A stretch of 64,000 nt of DNA from Paenibacillus polymyxa M1 (lineage in GTDB: Bacteria; Bacillota; Bacilli; Paenibacillales; Paenibacillaceae): contig NC_017542.1 of the NCBI RefSeq assembly GCF_000237325.1, forward strand, positions 2,824,501 through 2,888,500. Reading direction: 5' to 3'. The translations under genes and the position numbers were made by a program. Under the pieces are notes generated by a model. The model searched no databases. It had not been told where the DNA came from and saw only the letters and a list, made by a program, of their open reading frames with translations. Positions 17,880-27,378 of this stretch are shown here, piece after piece (position 1 is the stretch's first letter; every line of letters starts with the position of its first letter).

Positions 17880-18997
17880 ATATATGTATTTCCTTTCCGC
17901 CGCATTGCGATCAGCAAAAGTATAGGAACCAAAAGAAAGGTAGCCGCTTCTGAGTACATAAAAAATCCGGGCCAAAGGTTCTGGAGTGTATCGGCTTTCC
18001 AGAGCTTTTCGTTTGCAATGACAAGGAGGGTGCCCATAAGGAAGCAGCTTGCTAAATATCCGAACCGGCTGTTTTTTTCGAGAGTTTTGCCTGCCGTGAT
18101 CTGCAGGGCACCATAGAACATCAACAGAAACAGCGAGACGGCAAAGACGACGTTAAACATAAAAAAAGAAATTAGAAGGATTTCAATCCGTTCGAATATA
18201 GGTGATTGCAGGTAACTGATCATATTGATTACCGGATACCCGGCCGTTTTCAAATACTCGTGTCCATAATAGAGGACTGTGGCAACAAAAAGAAGCAAAT
18301 ACTCAAGTATAGTGAATAGATTAGCGATGGTCAGGTGTTTAATCGTTTTTCGATCCGGCTTCAGCCATGGCACTAAAAAGATAAGATACTCCGGACCCGA
18401 CAATGCCGACCAGCAGATGACAATACCTCTCCAGGAGTCCAGCGGCGGGTGGAGCGGTATCAAGGGATACAGTTGTTTATAATCTGCGACCGGCGGGAAA
18501 TAAAAAGGAAGATAGCAGAGGGTGAGCCATATGGTACCGAAAAAAGCAATCACAATGAAACGGAGAGCCCTTTCCATTCCATTAGAGGCTAAGTAACAGC
18601 TCATCAATAGAATGGCGATCAACGGAACAGTCCTATTCATCACGGGGAAAATATACTCATGTACAATCCCGCTATATCCCAGTACGATCACAGAAGTTTT
18701 GAGGAACAGCGGAATCAGCCCGACCGCAGCCAGCAGACGAACGGTTTTGGGACCAAACAGTTCCTTAAAGCCTTCAAGTCCCCGTGTCGCCCAGGGAGAG
18801 GTCAGCCACTTGCACAACATCCACAGCATCAGCTGAGAGAGAAGTCCCAGTCCCAGGATCACCCAAAGCATATAGAAATGGGCCAGGTACATAGGCATGA
18901 TGAAAAAATAATAAAGCATTTGAAGTCTGTTTATGAGCAGCCCGGCATACAAGTTGCCAAGCGTTTCCTTTTTACCGAACAGCGTGAATGCGGACAT
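17876..18997 (-). CDS. gerB: Spore germinant receptor permease, GerB type
   Basis: 373 residues with about ten transmembrane helices, in the spore-germination branch of the APC (amino acid-polyamine-organocation) superfamily. It is the B subunit that binds the germinant. SALSGPEYLIFLVPWLKP and NVVFAVSLFLLMFYGALQI match conserved helices. It lies between the A subunit (1 bp apart) and the C subunit (4-bp overlap) in an A-B-C operon. The individual nutrient recognised cannot be predicted. Confidence 0.9.
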   Translation of the reverse strand: MSAFTLFGKKETLGNLYAGLLINRLQMLYYFFIMPMYLAHFYMLWVILGLGLLSQLMLWMLCKWLTSPWATRGLEGFKELFGPKTVRLLAAVGLIPLFLKTSVIVLGYSGIVHEYIFPVMNRTVPLIAILLMSCYLASNGMERALRFIVIAFFGTIWLTLCYLPFYFPPVADYKQLYPLIPLHPPLDSWRGIVICWSALSGPEYLIFLVPWLKPDRKTIKHLTIANLFTILEYLLLFVATVLYYGHEYLKTAGYPVINMISYLQSPIFERIEILLISFFMFNVVFAVSLFLLMFYGALQITAGKTLEKNSRFGYLASCFLMGTLLVIANEKLWKADTLQNLWPGFFMYSEAATFLLVPILLLIAMRRKGNTYI

Positions 18998-18998
18998 G

Positions 18999-20447
18999 TC
19001 ATCGTCTCCTGCGGCTGTATCGCCATTTTTTCAAAGGTTTCAAATAGGAAGGTCGCGTTTCCATCCAATGAAGGCTTACCCTGATTATAAAATCTTTCCA
19101 GTCCTTAAAATAAAGGGGAGTCAGAGGAGCCAAATACGGCTCTCTCAGTGAAGTTAATCCGTTCAAATGCGCCAGCAGAGCGATTAAACCTAATATGATT
19201 CCGAAGATGCCAAAATAAGCGGCTAAACAGAGAAGAGTCAACTGGATGACCGTGTTTGCTTTGGATATCTGGTAATTAGGCGACAGAAAAGAGGCGATCC
19301 CCGATACACCTAGAAGAACGATCAGCACTTTGCTGGCAAAACCGGCTTCAACCGCTGCCTGTCCAATAACGATGCCGCCTACGACACCTAAAGTTTCACT
19401 CGTTTTGTTCGGCATCCTTAAACTTGCCTCTTTAATAATTTCCAATATTACGAGCATGATCAAACCCTCCCAAAATGGGGTGAATGGAAGCTTGCTTCGG
19501 GATTCAATCAGGACAAAGAGGAGAGGCAGGGGGATCATCTGGTAGTGGTGGGCCGTTAAGGCAACATATACCGGAATTAGTATCAGCGACAAAAAAAAGC
19601 TGAAGAACCGGAGTAAACGCAAAAAACTAGCGACTATCCAGCGGTGGATATAGTCTTCGGGCGATTGGAAAAGATGAAAAAATGTTATAGGTCCGATCAG
19701 AGCAAATGGAGAATTGTCTACCAGGATCACGACCTTGCCCATGGCCAGCGAATAAGCGCATTGATCAGGTCGATCCGTTTGCTGCAGCTGCGGAAAGAGG
19801 CTGTTGCTGTGATCTTCGATAAAAACTCCGATTTGGCCAGAATCAAGGAATATATCATAGTTCAAGGCAACTAACTTCTCTTTAGTGTTAGAGATAAGGT
19901 TAGTATTGGTTAAACCCTCAATGTATAGCAGAGAGACTGAAGTAGAACTAAGCGAACCGGCTGTGAACTGTTCCGACTTCAATGTACTTAAAGGAAGCCG
20001 CCGGCGAATCAAAGTTATATTCTGATCAATCTGCTCCGTAAAACTATCCTGCGGCCCGTAAATAATGGTTTCCGTTTCTGATTTTCCTACAGGACGACCC
20101 AGTGTAATCGGAAGAAGAGTAGTCCACCATTGATTTAACGCAGGCTCATGTACGATCACCGCTGCCCGCATCAGTTGCTGTTCTGCATCTTTAAGTGTAT
20201 GAATTTCTGTGAATTTACAGTTTAGAATACGCTCCGGAACCGGTCTGTCATTTATAGTAAGCAATGGCTTCAGGATGGATTCATTGATGCGTGCCTCATC
20301 GACCAGCGTATCCAGATATATAATCCAAATTGGATTTCCGGAAGGTGGGCAACGTTCAATGATACTGGCTTCTGATATGCCGGCAAGCATCGTTTTTAAA
20401 ACATCAAGGGTTAACCGATAGGTATTTATTTCGGAAGATTTCCACAT
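18999..20447 (-). CDS. gerA: Spore germinant receptor protein, GerA type
   Basis: 482 residues: a soluble N-terminal region (about 1-235) built of two RecA-like/thioredoxin-like subdomains, followed by about five transmembrane helices. Family signatures are GPQDSFTEQIDQNITLIRRR, YSLAMGKVVILVDNSPFALI and ESRSKLPFTPFWEGLIM. It is the A subunit of a nutrient germinant receptor. First gene of the three-gene operon. The ribosome binding site is weak, and forespore (sigma-G) control is expected from the family; no clear sigma-G promoter could be confirmed by eye. Confidence 0.92.
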   Translation of the reverse strand: MWKSSEINTYRLTLDVLKTMLAGISEASIIERCPPSGNPIWIIYLDTLVDEARINESILKPLLTINDRPVPERILNCKFTEIHTLKDAEQQLMRAAVIVHEPALNQWWTTLLPITLGRPVGKSETETIIYGPQDSFTEQIDQNITLIRRRLPLSTLKSEQFTAGSLSSTSVSLLYIEGLTNTNLISNTKEKLVALNYDIFLDSGQIGVFIEDHSNSLFPQLQQTDRPDQCAYSLAMGKVVILVDNSPFALIGPITFFHLFQSPEDYIHRWIVASFLRLLRFFSFFLSLILIPVYVALTAHHYQMIPLPLLFVLIESRSKLPFTPFWEGLIMLVILEIIKEASLRMPNKTSETLGVVGGIVIGQAAVEAGFASKVLIVLLGVSGIASFLSPNYQISKANTVIQLTLLCLAAYFGIFGIILGLIALLAHLNGLTSLREPYLAPLTPLYFKDWKDFIIRVSLHWMETRPSYLKPLKKWRYSRRRR

Positions 20448-20790
20448 GTAATCACCATTATCTTTATGGATTTTTCATTAAGCTTTATTATGGGCATTTG
20501 ATTGGAAAATCATCCGTTCTTAGTTGAATTTAAGTGCCTTAAATGAGAAGGGACTCGCATGAATTGAGCCGCGTCTGTGCAAACGTTGGAAGAAATAATC
20601 GGGCTTAACGAGAGGAGTGACGTTAGATGAAAGATAAATTAGATAATGCAATCTATTCAAAGGCGTGTAACACCTTTCGGAAGTGTCTTGGAGGAAGTCC
20701 CCGTTCAACAAGCGGATGACGAAACTTATGCCAGAATAATGAGCAGCGTAGTTATACCTGAACCGATCGTTCCGACTGGTTGGAATTCAG
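20448..20790. other. Intergenic region, possible remnant
   Basis: No supported gene. One frame on the plus strand (about 20655-20790) reads coherently (FGSVLEEVPVQQADDETY, VVIPEPIVPTGW) but has no start and no recognised family. Confidence 0.35.
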
Positions 20791-20914
20791 AGTGCAATCC
20801 GCGATGGCGCATTGGAAATTGAGAGCAATGATCTTCAGAAGCTGCTTGGACGGAGGTCCGACCACGTCACTCGAAGAGGGTCTGCGTCAAATCGCAAACG
20901 AAATTCAGGCTTAA
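20791..20914 (+). pseudogene. NAD(P)-binding SDR-type oxidoreductase, C-terminal stub
   Basis: One frame gives SAIRDGALEIESNDLQKLLG and, after a one-base shift, PTTSLEEGLRQIANEIQA with TAA at 20912-20914. This is the usual end of NmrA/azoreductase-like SDR proteins (IESDDLQKLLGR.PTPL.EGL). The Rossmann part is absent. Confidence 0.55.
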
Positions 20915-21051
20915 TCGAGCGTGCTAAACAGAGGTTGTTCTCAAAGGTCTATTGCGAACGGAGGGAATGCGTCCTTTTTATGCGGGAATGGAAAGTCTCG
21001 AGAATGTTTGGGGAATAGTAATTCATTATGACAGTAATGGAGCGTAGAGGA

Positions 21052-21495
21052 ATGAAAGTATTATCCATGATTCAACCATGGGCGACTCTGCTTGTCCAAG
21101 GCGAGACTCTATATGAAACCAGATCCTGGAAGACCCGGTACCGCGGACCGTTGGCTATTCATGCAAGCCAGAAAGTCGATAAGCAGGCCTGCAAATATGA
21201 ACTCATACGTTCTTTACTCGCCAAGAATGGCTATACGGAACAAAGCCTTCCTACGGGGGTTATCCTTGCTACTTGCGAGCTTACAAATTGTTATCAAGTT
21301 ATCGACGCTAATCATACGTCAGCCATTCTGGATTGCGGGAAGGTTGTGACGGGTGAGGACTTCCTGTTAGGCGATTACAGTCCAGGTTATTTTGCGTGGC
21401 AAATAGCGGGTTTCCGTCTGCTGAAGCCCTATATTCCAGCGAAGGGTAAACTGGGACTATGGGAACATCCGATAGACGAAGAGTTGATGATATGA
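21052..21495 (+). CDS. ASCH-domain protein
   Basis: 147 residues from ATG 21052. The opening MKVLSMIQPWATLLVQGETL, then ETRSWKTRYRGPLAIHAS, is the ASCH fold signature: a beta-barrel related to PUA that binds RNA or, in some members, acts as an amidohydrolase or acetyl-cytidine hydrolase. The ending GKLGLWEHP is also typical. The open frame reaches ATG 21028, but GGAG at 21039-21042 fits 21052 better. It has no intact neighbours; a DNA/RNA-modification role is unproven. Confidence 0.82.
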   Translation: MKVLSMIQPWATLLVQGETLYETRSWKTRYRGPLAIHASQKVDKQACKYELIRSLLAKNGYTEQSLPTGVILATCELTNCYQVIDANHTSAILDCGKVVTGEDFLLGDYSPGYFAWQIAGFRLLKPYIPAKGKLGLWEHPIDEELMI

Positions 21496-21536
21496 CCTAT
21501 GTAAACAATTAATTAATGGAGGTTCTGACTTCAGTC

Positions 21537-21892
21537 CGTCCTGCAATTTACTGACCAGCCACACGACGATTGTGTTTTCCCTATACATACTGCTGGCGTG
21601 GCATCATCGGAAAAGCACGGATGCGCGTTCCTTTGACAGAATGTTTTATTTGTTGTGCAACGAAGTCGGTACGCTCGATTGGGTCGTTGCCCTGCAACAG
21701 CTGCGGATTTGATCAACCAAGTAGCCCTAAAAGCCGATAAGAAGATTTCAGTTCTTATTCGGCGTCAACTCCAGCAATGGATTGCCACTTTGACCAGTTA
21801 CATCAAGCCTTGTTTCATGCTGCGAAAGTTGAGTTAGAATGTATGGGAGACCACTGCAAAAACACCCCCCAATATATTCGTTATGGAGAATA
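21537..21892 (+). pseudogene. Decayed gene of unknown family
   Basis: Stretches in three frames join into plausible protein: VLQFTDQPHDDCVFPIHTAG, then (shifted) RSFDRMFYLLCNEVGTLDWV, and finally FHAAKVELECMGDHCKNTPQ followed by YIRYGE and TAG. At least two frameshifts and one stop are present. I do not recognise the family. Confidence 0.35.
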
Positions 21893-21943
21893 GGACGGGG
21901 CTCTGCGGGAAAAATCAAATTAAAAAAATAAGGGGGTGGGCGC

Positions 21944-22048
21944 GTGGTAAACCTTTCTGATGGGATGTCTTTGCCCCGGATCGGTCAAGGTACGTGGTAT
22001 ATGGGGGATAAACCGTCCAAGAAAAATGAAGAGCTTCGCACGTTTTAA
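21944..22048 (+). pseudogene. Aldo/keto reductase N-terminal stub
   Basis: GTG 21944 after AGGGGGTGG starts VNLSDGMSLPRIGQGTWYMG, the first strand of aldo/keto reductases ('MPRIGQGTWYMGD'). It stops after 34 residues at TAA 22046-22048, where unrelated stalk-domain coding begins at once. This is a recombination junction. Confidence 0.65.
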
Positions 22049-22446
22049 ATATTAATGGTAGCATGGCCAATGAACAGAATCCCATTGTTATAGACAATGT
22101 AACATTGGTTCCAATACGAACAGTTTCTCTTATTCCAAATCTAAAAGTGGACTGGGATAACAAAAGCAAGACGGTTATGGTGACCGATTCAGATACGAAA
22201 AATAAACTGAATCTAACCGTAGGTAGTAATAGTGCGTATGTCAACGATAAGAAGGTTTCTGTGAGCGTAAATCCTACTGTTAAAGAAGGCGCTGTATATG
22301 TACCTTTTCGTTTTATAGGGGAGGCACTAAATGCAAAAGTATTGTGGCATCCTGATTCTAAAACAGTTGTTACTTATAAGCCTAGTCAAACTCTACTCCA
22401 ACGCTATGCCAGCAATAAACTAGATTATACCTTTAAAGAAGGATGA
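22048..22446 (+). pseudogene. Stalk-domain (copper amine oxidase N-like) fragment
   Basis: Open without a proper start from 22048. Two Cu_amine_oxidN1 / 'stalk' repeats are visible: VIDNVTLVPIRTVSLIPNLK VDWD and AVYVPFRFIGEALNAKVLWH followed by KTVV. In Paenibacillus such repeats sit in secreted cell-surface proteins. The signal peptide and the start of the first repeat (up to NINGS) are missing because the segment is joined to the reductase stub. ATG 22063 could start a cytoplasmic 127-residue product, probably nonfunctional. Confidence 0.65.
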
Positions 22447-22512
22447 TACTAGAAATATGGAGCTCAAAAATATTTTTTGGCTTGTTCCAACAAAAGTCAT
22501 ATAGGAAAAGGG

Positions 22513-22757
22513 GTAAACTTGTTGTCATAATCTCTAATACGGCAAACTTGTTGTCACTGGACAAGAACGATTAATTTAAATGAATTACGAGTTTTCCCTT
22601 ATACATATTCACAAAACCCGTATTTTGTACATATGTATTACATGAGCTGCTGAGATAAAACTTCTTCTCAACGATTGTACATCTGTCCAGTGACACAAAG
22701 CTTACCTCTTTTTTGACACAAAGTTTGCCCCTTTTGAATTAATGACACAAAGTTTAT
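22513..22757. mobile_element. Transposon-end site array, locus 2
   Basis: Left half: direct sites GTAAACTTGTTGTCA (22513-22527) and GCAAACTTGTTGTCA (22542-22556), ending TGTCACTGGACA (22552-22563). Right half, opposite orientation: TGTCCAGTGACA (22684-22695), then TGACACAAAGCTTAC (22691), TGACACAAAGTTTGC (22714) and TGACACAAAGTTTAT (22743), spaced 23 and 29 bp. Multiple transposase sites behind a TGTCCAGTGACA tip are typical of IS21- and Tn7-like ends. The two tips point at each other across 120 bp. No transposase gene is adjacent. Confidence 0.55.
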
Positions 22758-22846
22758 CCTCTTTTATTGCAAGTTGTTAGCTAGAACTAGGTCGATATAG
22801 AGAAACTTGCGCTATTACATCTTGTAAGGGTACTGCCGGTATACCC

Positions 22847-23281
22847 TTGAAAGGCGACATTTGTTTGGAAATTGTCAGCGAAGAGTGTCAACCATTATTC
22901 GACGAAGTTCAGGCCTACCTCAGCCAATCCAAGGATGTTATTCCTTTGGAGCAACTTTATCAAGTCATCGTGAGCTATGTTTCCTTTTTGGAGTCGAAAG
23001 TCCCCTGGCTTTGCGCCGTCAGCCGCGCATCTACCGGACATCGCCCGCTTCATTCGCCGCTATGTCAATGGATGCGTACAACATGTAGATATTTATATAA
23101 CGAGGCTTCAGCAAAAGGAGATATTTCGGACGTTGACATTGTATACACCGTAGAAGCTTTACTGGCAACTCTCCATAACATTGATTTTCATTTAAAAGAT
23201 GAAGGACTTTCGACGAAACAAATTTTGAAAGGAATTCGCAGACTTTACATTGATGGCTTGAAAGCGTCAAAAAGTGGATGA
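22847..23281 (+). pseudogene. TetR-type regulator, C-terminal remnant
   Basis: The open frame has no DNA-binding helix-turn-helix. EQLYQVIVSYVSFLESKVPW and, after a low-quality middle, DISDVDIVYTVEALLATLHN then STKQILKGIRRLYIDGLK look like the ligand-binding half of a TetR protein. The middle (23010-23110) reads better in another frame (DIARFIRRYVNGCVQHVDIY), so two compensating frameshifts are likely. It begins 90 bp after the transposon-end array, which suggests insertion removed the N-terminus. Confidence 0.5.
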
Positions 23282-23322
23282 CCCTACGATCAAATCGAAA
23301 TGACACTTAAGATCGGAAACGA

Positions 23323-23355
23323 CAAATAAGCGCTGCATAGTTCGGCGCTTATTTG
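23323..23355. terminator. Hairpin after TetR remnant
   Basis: CAAATAAGCGC (23323-23333) pairs perfectly with GCGCTTATTTG (23345-23355). There is no T-run beyond it. It lies between the TetR remnant and the end of the GH5 gene. Confidence 0.5.
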
Positions 23356-23501
23356 CATGCGTTGTCATTTAGGTGGCAATTCGCTTAAGAAGTTCTATAA
23401 ACATTCCAACGACTAACAAATGGGTGCAGTTTTTTGCCTAAATTCAGTTTAGATGAGAAATTCGAGGTCATTCGTAGGTATCAGCGTTGAAATTATTAAC
23501 A

Positions 23502-24848
23502 TCATTCTGATTGTGCGTCAGTCGGTGTAGTAGTGTATGTATCTGTAAGCACATCAGTCGGTGCAGCCGCAGGCACATTCTCCGTTGCTGATTCACTGTT
23601 CTGGATTAGTGCTCTCGGATAGGTCCGTGCACGTTCATTGTACCAGTCAAACAAGAAACGGGCCATCGCCTGACGTCGCGTATCCCCATCCCACTTTAAC
23701 CCGGCCGTTGGGTCTGCAAATGAACTCCTTGCTCCTGCTTCCAGCAGAAATCCATTCATGTGTGCGGTCATGCTGACATTACCAGCTGCTGTAAAAATCG
23801 ACTTCGTGTTTTTCCCAAATCCATCATTAGAGCCGTTAAACAAGTTCCAATACTCTGAGTCGCCGGGCTGAGTTTTGAACCAGGTAAACTCTGTAATATT
23901 TATTGGATAGGCTTGAGCTGCCGCTTTAATGTTGGAATTCCATTGCGATTGTAGCTTGTCCTTGTCATCATGTGCTCCGTAGCCCGGATACCAGTGGACA
24001 GCATAGCCGTAGTTGTTCAATGGGTCCATCAGCGGGTGTTTTGCTGCCGGACTGTAAAATTGGTCGTATCCAAGCCCTGCAGCCCATATAACATTATCCG
24101 CTCCTTTACTTCTAATCGTGGAAATGATAGAGTTTTGGAATCTTCTGAGATCATTCCAATGGTCAACAAAATCATTTTCGCCGGCATAGCCCCCCCAATG
24201 CCCATTCGCATACGACTTAATGGGCTCGTTGATTAGTTCAAACATGACGTTATCCGCGCTCTTAATAGCTGGCTGCGAGGCAAGATACCCCCATATTTGA
24301 TTGAATTTGTCTAAATTGGATTGTGTGGTAGCTTGGTCGTTAGCCAAAGTGAAATCGAGACCAAGAGTCACATAAATACCCTTTGTTTTCGCATAATTGA
24401 TATATGGTATAATCACATTTTGTGTAGCTGCTTGTAAACCTGAAAAGTTGTATGAACCTGCGGCCACATCTCCCATATCCTGGCGATCAATAAACAATCG
24501 AACCTGATTCATATACCAGCCGTGGTTGCTTCCATACTTTGGTCTGGTGTCTGTAAAGGTGTCGGTGATATCCTTCAAATAGGCCAAAATTGCTGCATGA
24601 CGATTGTTACCATTCAAATTGAGATAATAATTACTGTTTTGATAGGTCCAGTATGCACCAGACGGCTGATGCCAGCCATTCAAAACAATAGGTTTTCCGC
24701 TGCTGTTCACCAATTGATTGCCCCTGACATGAAGCTTTCCCATAGGCATACCTGACCATGCATCTACATGTTGACCAAAGGTCGGTGTTAAAGGCGTTAA
24801 GAATACAAGTATCAGAACTATTTTACATACCATCCCTAATTTTTTCAA
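23502..24848 (-). CDS. Secreted GH5 endoglucanase-like enzyme
   Basis: 448 residues. An N-terminal signal peptide (KIVLILVFLTPLTPTFG) is followed by a glycoside hydrolase family 5 (beta/alpha)8 barrel: GKLHVRGNQLVNSSGKPIVL then NGWHQ, the acid/base Glu208 in FELINEP, HWYPGYG, and the nucleophile Glu320 in NITEFTW. Predicted to be exported and to cut a beta-linked glucan or related polysaccharide; the subfamily and substrate are unclear. The last 45 residues are Thr/Ala/Pro-rich (AAPTDVLTDTYTTTPTDAQ), like a linker whose carbohydrate-binding module is absent. A ribosome binding site (GGAGG) precedes the ATG. Monocistronic. Confidence 0.85.
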   Translation of the reverse strand: MKKLGMVCKIVLILVFLTPLTPTFGQHVDAWSGMPMGKLHVRGNQLVNSSGKPIVLNGWHQPSGAYWTYQNSNYYLNLNGNNRHAAILAYLKDITDTFTDTRPKYGSNHGWYMNQVRLFIDRQDMGDVAAGSYNFSGLQAATQNVIIPYINYAKTKGIYVTLGLDFTLANDQATTQSNLDKFNQIWGYLASQPAIKSADNVMFELINEPIKSYANGHWGGYAGENDFVDHWNDLRRFQNSIISTIRSKGADNVIWAAGLGYDQFYSPAAKHPLMDPLNNYGYAVHWYPGYGAHDDKDKLQSQWNSNIKAAAQAYPINITEFTWFKTQPGDSEYWNLFNGSNDGFGKNTKSIFTAAGNVSMTAHMNGFLLEAGARSSFADPTAGLKWDGDTRRQAMARFLFDWYNERARTYPRALIQNSESATENVPAAAPTDVLTDTYTTTPTDAQSE

Positions 24849-25269
24849 AGAAAGACCTCCTCTTTAAAAATTAATTGTCCATTATGCCAAAACAATAAAA
24901 TGGTATAAACATGTAGTAGCCTGCTTCCTGAAGCTACCCCAATTCAAAATCATCATTCCCCCCTTTAAAGAATATTTTAATTCTAATTTGCATTTCTTGT
25001 ATCTAATTGTAGTACTTACATTTACAAACCACAACTTGATAAATTTTTTTTTTTTTGAAATTATTAGGTTTACTATAGTGTTCGCCCTGATTACAAGCCA
25101 CGACAACGATACCAAATGTGTAATAACTAAAGACTGTCCTCTTTTGTACGATCGTTATTATCTCAAAAAAATTATTACGTAGTTCGTTAGTTTTCTAAGC
25201 AAACGGGACATGATAGTTTAAAAGTAAAAAAACAGGAACCTGCGGTCCGAGTAACGTAGGCGCTGTTGA

Positions 25270-25386
25270 GGGCTTAACCGTCGGGAGGGGCTGCTCACCA
25301 ATCGGATCGATCTTGGCATTGTTTATCTACCGCTGGATCACAAGCAGCTAGAGAGCAATTTTGTTGAACCCTTCCATTTAGCATAA
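25270..25386 (+). pseudogene. LysR regulator fragment
   Basis: An open stretch encodes LLTNRIDLGIVYLPLDHKQL then ESNFVEPFHLA and TAA. 'L.. .DLGIVYLP.D...LE' is the middle of a LysR substrate-binding domain. Both flanks are missing. A partial copy of the dispersed repeat follows within 15 bp. Confidence 0.5.
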
Positions 25387-25396
25387 TGCCACTATT

Positions 25397-25430
25397 AGTC
25401 TATAACTTTATTTTCACAGTCTCATGTAGT
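25397..25430 (+). repeat. Dispersed repeat, partial copy
   Basis: AGTCTATAACTTTATTTTCA then CAGTCTC. It matches only the right part of the repeat, and closely matches the tail of copy F at 38698-38740. Confidence 0.45.
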
Positions 25431-25463
25431 GCTTCCTCTGTTAAGTTCTTTGTTTTTCTATGC

Positions 25464-25489
25464 AAAAAAACCTGTCATTTCGACAGGTT
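25464..25489 (-). terminator. Terminator of the PanE-like gene
   Basis: AACCTGTC (25469-25476) pairs with GACAGGTT (25482-25489). On the minus strand it is followed by a run of seven T (25464-25470), about 100 bp beyond the stop of the reductase gene. Confidence 0.75.
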
Positions 25490-25586
25490 GAATAATCATA
25501 AAATATGCAGCGTAAAAAACATGGAGCGCATCATTTCTGTTAAAGAAGTCCAGAGGGATGTCCTGCCGGCTCCAAACCTATGTTTC

Positions 25587-26618
25587 TTATTGGCTATTCA
25601 ATAACTCTTTAAAAGCTTTTAGATTTGTATCAAAATTAGGCACAGTTTGAGATTCTTCTGCAGATTTGACTTGGGCTACAACTAAATCATTAAATGGTGT
25701 TGAAATACCAGTCCCTTCTGCCATTTTGGGAACCACACCATTAATGTAATCAATTTCAGTTTTACGTTTCTTCTCAAGATCCTGAAGCATACTTGCTCTT
25801 AGCAGCCTGGACGGTTCCATGACTACCCTAGAGGTTTGGATACGTTCAGGAATATCATTTTCGCTTCTTAATTCCAAAGATTCTATATCAAATCCACCCA
25901 TTTTAGCAAATTTGACACCCTTTGCGTGTCCAATCTTGATCGTCTCATCTGCGATATGAACTGCACAAATAATGCTAATTTCATTGTCAAGAATGTCTCC
26001 ATATTCTCCGTTTAATGCTGCAGATAAACCACTGAATGCATTATTGATCAGTAATTTTGACCACTTCGTTCCAACTAAGTTATCGGAAATGTGTGTTCCG
26101 CCGACAAGGTCTAAAGCCGATTTAATACGTTGTATTCTTTCTGTGACTTCGCCGTTTAATTCTCCAATTTGAAAAGCGTACTTTTTAAATTGCGTATACT
26201 CGGTTGTAAGGCTAGATACGCCTGGTTCAATAAACGTAGCACCAAATTCAACAGAACCTGCAATAACACGTTCTTCACCAACAATTGAAGCAACGTTCTT
26301 TTCGGGTATACCGTTTTGTAGAGAACATACAACACTATCGTCCCTTAGAAAAGGAAGTAACTCTTTAAGAACAGAGTCGTTATATAATTGTTTTGTTAGC
26401 AGTAAAACTAAATCATACTTGCCTGACTTGTTTTCAGGGATGATGGCTTTTACCTTTGCTTGAAATTCCGTCGTACCCACTACTTTAGCACCTATTTGAT
26501 TTAAAGTATCTACATGTGCTTTGTATGCATCAATCAACTCAACATCCATTCCGCCAGCAGCAAGATATGCTCCAACTATGGTTCCTAAAGACCCTGCTCC
26601 TAAAATTGCAATTCTCAT
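25587..26618 (-). CDS. Ketopantoate-reductase-family oxidoreductase
   Basis: 343 residues. N-terminal Rossmann motif RIAILGAGSLGTIVGAYLA for NADPH, followed by SLQNGIPE (the conserved 'QNG' segment) and the catalytic-lysine region GTKWSKLLINNAFSGLSAL-like, then the C-terminal signature KRKTEIDYINGVVPK. The family is 2-dehydropantoate 2-reductase (ApbA/PanE). It lies 13 bp after the acetoacetate-decarboxylase-like gene and is probably cotranscribed, with a divergent LysR regulator. That context suggests a specialised keto-acid reduction rather than coenzyme A biosynthesis (inference). Confidence 0.85.
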   Translation of the reverse strand: MRIAILGAGSLGTIVGAYLAAGGMDVELIDAYKAHVDTLNQIGAKVVGTTEFQAKVKAIIPENKSGKYDLVLLLTKQLYNDSVLKELLPFLRDDSVVCSLQNGIPEKNVASIVGEERVIAGSVEFGATFIEPGVSSLTTEYTQFKKYAFQIGELNGEVTERIQRIKSALDLVGGTHISDNLVGTKWSKLLINNAFSGLSAALNGEYGDILDNEISIICAVHIADETIKIGHAKGVKFAKMGGFDIESLELRSENDIPERIQTSRVVMEPSRLLRASMLQDLEKKRKTEIDYINGVVPKMAEGTGISTPFNDLVVAQVKSAEESQTVPNFDTNLKAFKELLNSQ

Positions 26619-26631
26619 CTCAAAGTCCTCC

Positions 26632-27378
26632 TTATTTTTCCTCTAAGTAGTTGTATACAGGTTGTGCAGCGTTTAAGGTTAAATCCGTAAGGATATGAGA
26701 TGCTGAAACGACTTCTAATACAGGCAAATCTGCAAGAGGTGCCAGTGCATGCTCAAATAATTGAAGTCGAGCAGGACCTGTCCAAGCCCCTTTAACCTCT
26801 ATATTCGTTATTTGTGTTCGTACTAAGTCGCAGATTCTTAAATCTCCATTGTAATCAGTAGCAATCTTAACCATAAAGTTAGGTCGACAAATTTCATTTT
26901 TAGCTAGTTCCTTATCCATCTCAAAATGCTTGTACCCCATGGTGGCTGTGGCTACGCGAAGTGTACCGTAATCAAGTGTGCCAACAAGAGTATCTGAATC
27001 TACATAAAGCTTGGGAGCACCTAACTTCTTCGGATATGCAGTTAGCTCCCGACCACTTGCAATCGCTGGAAAGTTGTCAACGTACATCGAATGCACGTAA
27101 TCTCCGTCCTCTCCATTAAATCGGACAGGAATTACTTGTCCAGCCTCAGTATAAGCACCTAGTCCGGAAACATCGGGCATCCACATCACTTCGAATTTAA
27201 CCAAGGGATCACCGATTTCTAGGGGTTCCGGCACTGCTGTCCGTAAAGCTTTTTCATCCGTTCGGTAAATAATGTTAAGATATTCACGATTAACAAATTT
27301 ATAGGTTGGCACCGAATATGCCGGTGCTGTTAATGGTGTATTGAAATTTTTGAATGTGTTATTTACATCAATTCTCAT
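26632..27378 (-). CDS. Acetoacetate-decarboxylase-family enzyme
   Basis: 248 residues from ATG 27378 (AAGGAAGG upstream); the longer open frame adds 29 unlikely residues. Family signatures are VKFEVMWMPDVSGLG, ASGRELTAYPKKLGAPKLY with the Schiff-base lysine among Lys117/Lys118, and the C-terminal GPARLQLFEHALAP. Members either decarboxylate acetoacetate or act as aldolase/dehydratases on related keto acids. First gene of the presumed two-gene operon with the PanE-like reductase; LysR divergent. Confidence 0.85.
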   Translation of the reverse strand: MRIDVNNTFKNFNTPLTAPAYSVPTYKFVNREYLNIIYRTDEKALRTAVPEPLEIGDPLVKFEVMWMPDVSGLGAYTEAGQVIPVRFNGEDGDYVHSMYVDNFPAIASGRELTAYPKKLGAPKLYVDSDTLVGTLDYGTLRVATATMGYKHFEMDKELAKNEICRPNFMVKIATDYNGDLRICDLVRTQITNIEVKGAWTGPARLQLFEHALAPLADLPVLEVVSASHILTDLTLNAAQPVYNYLEEK

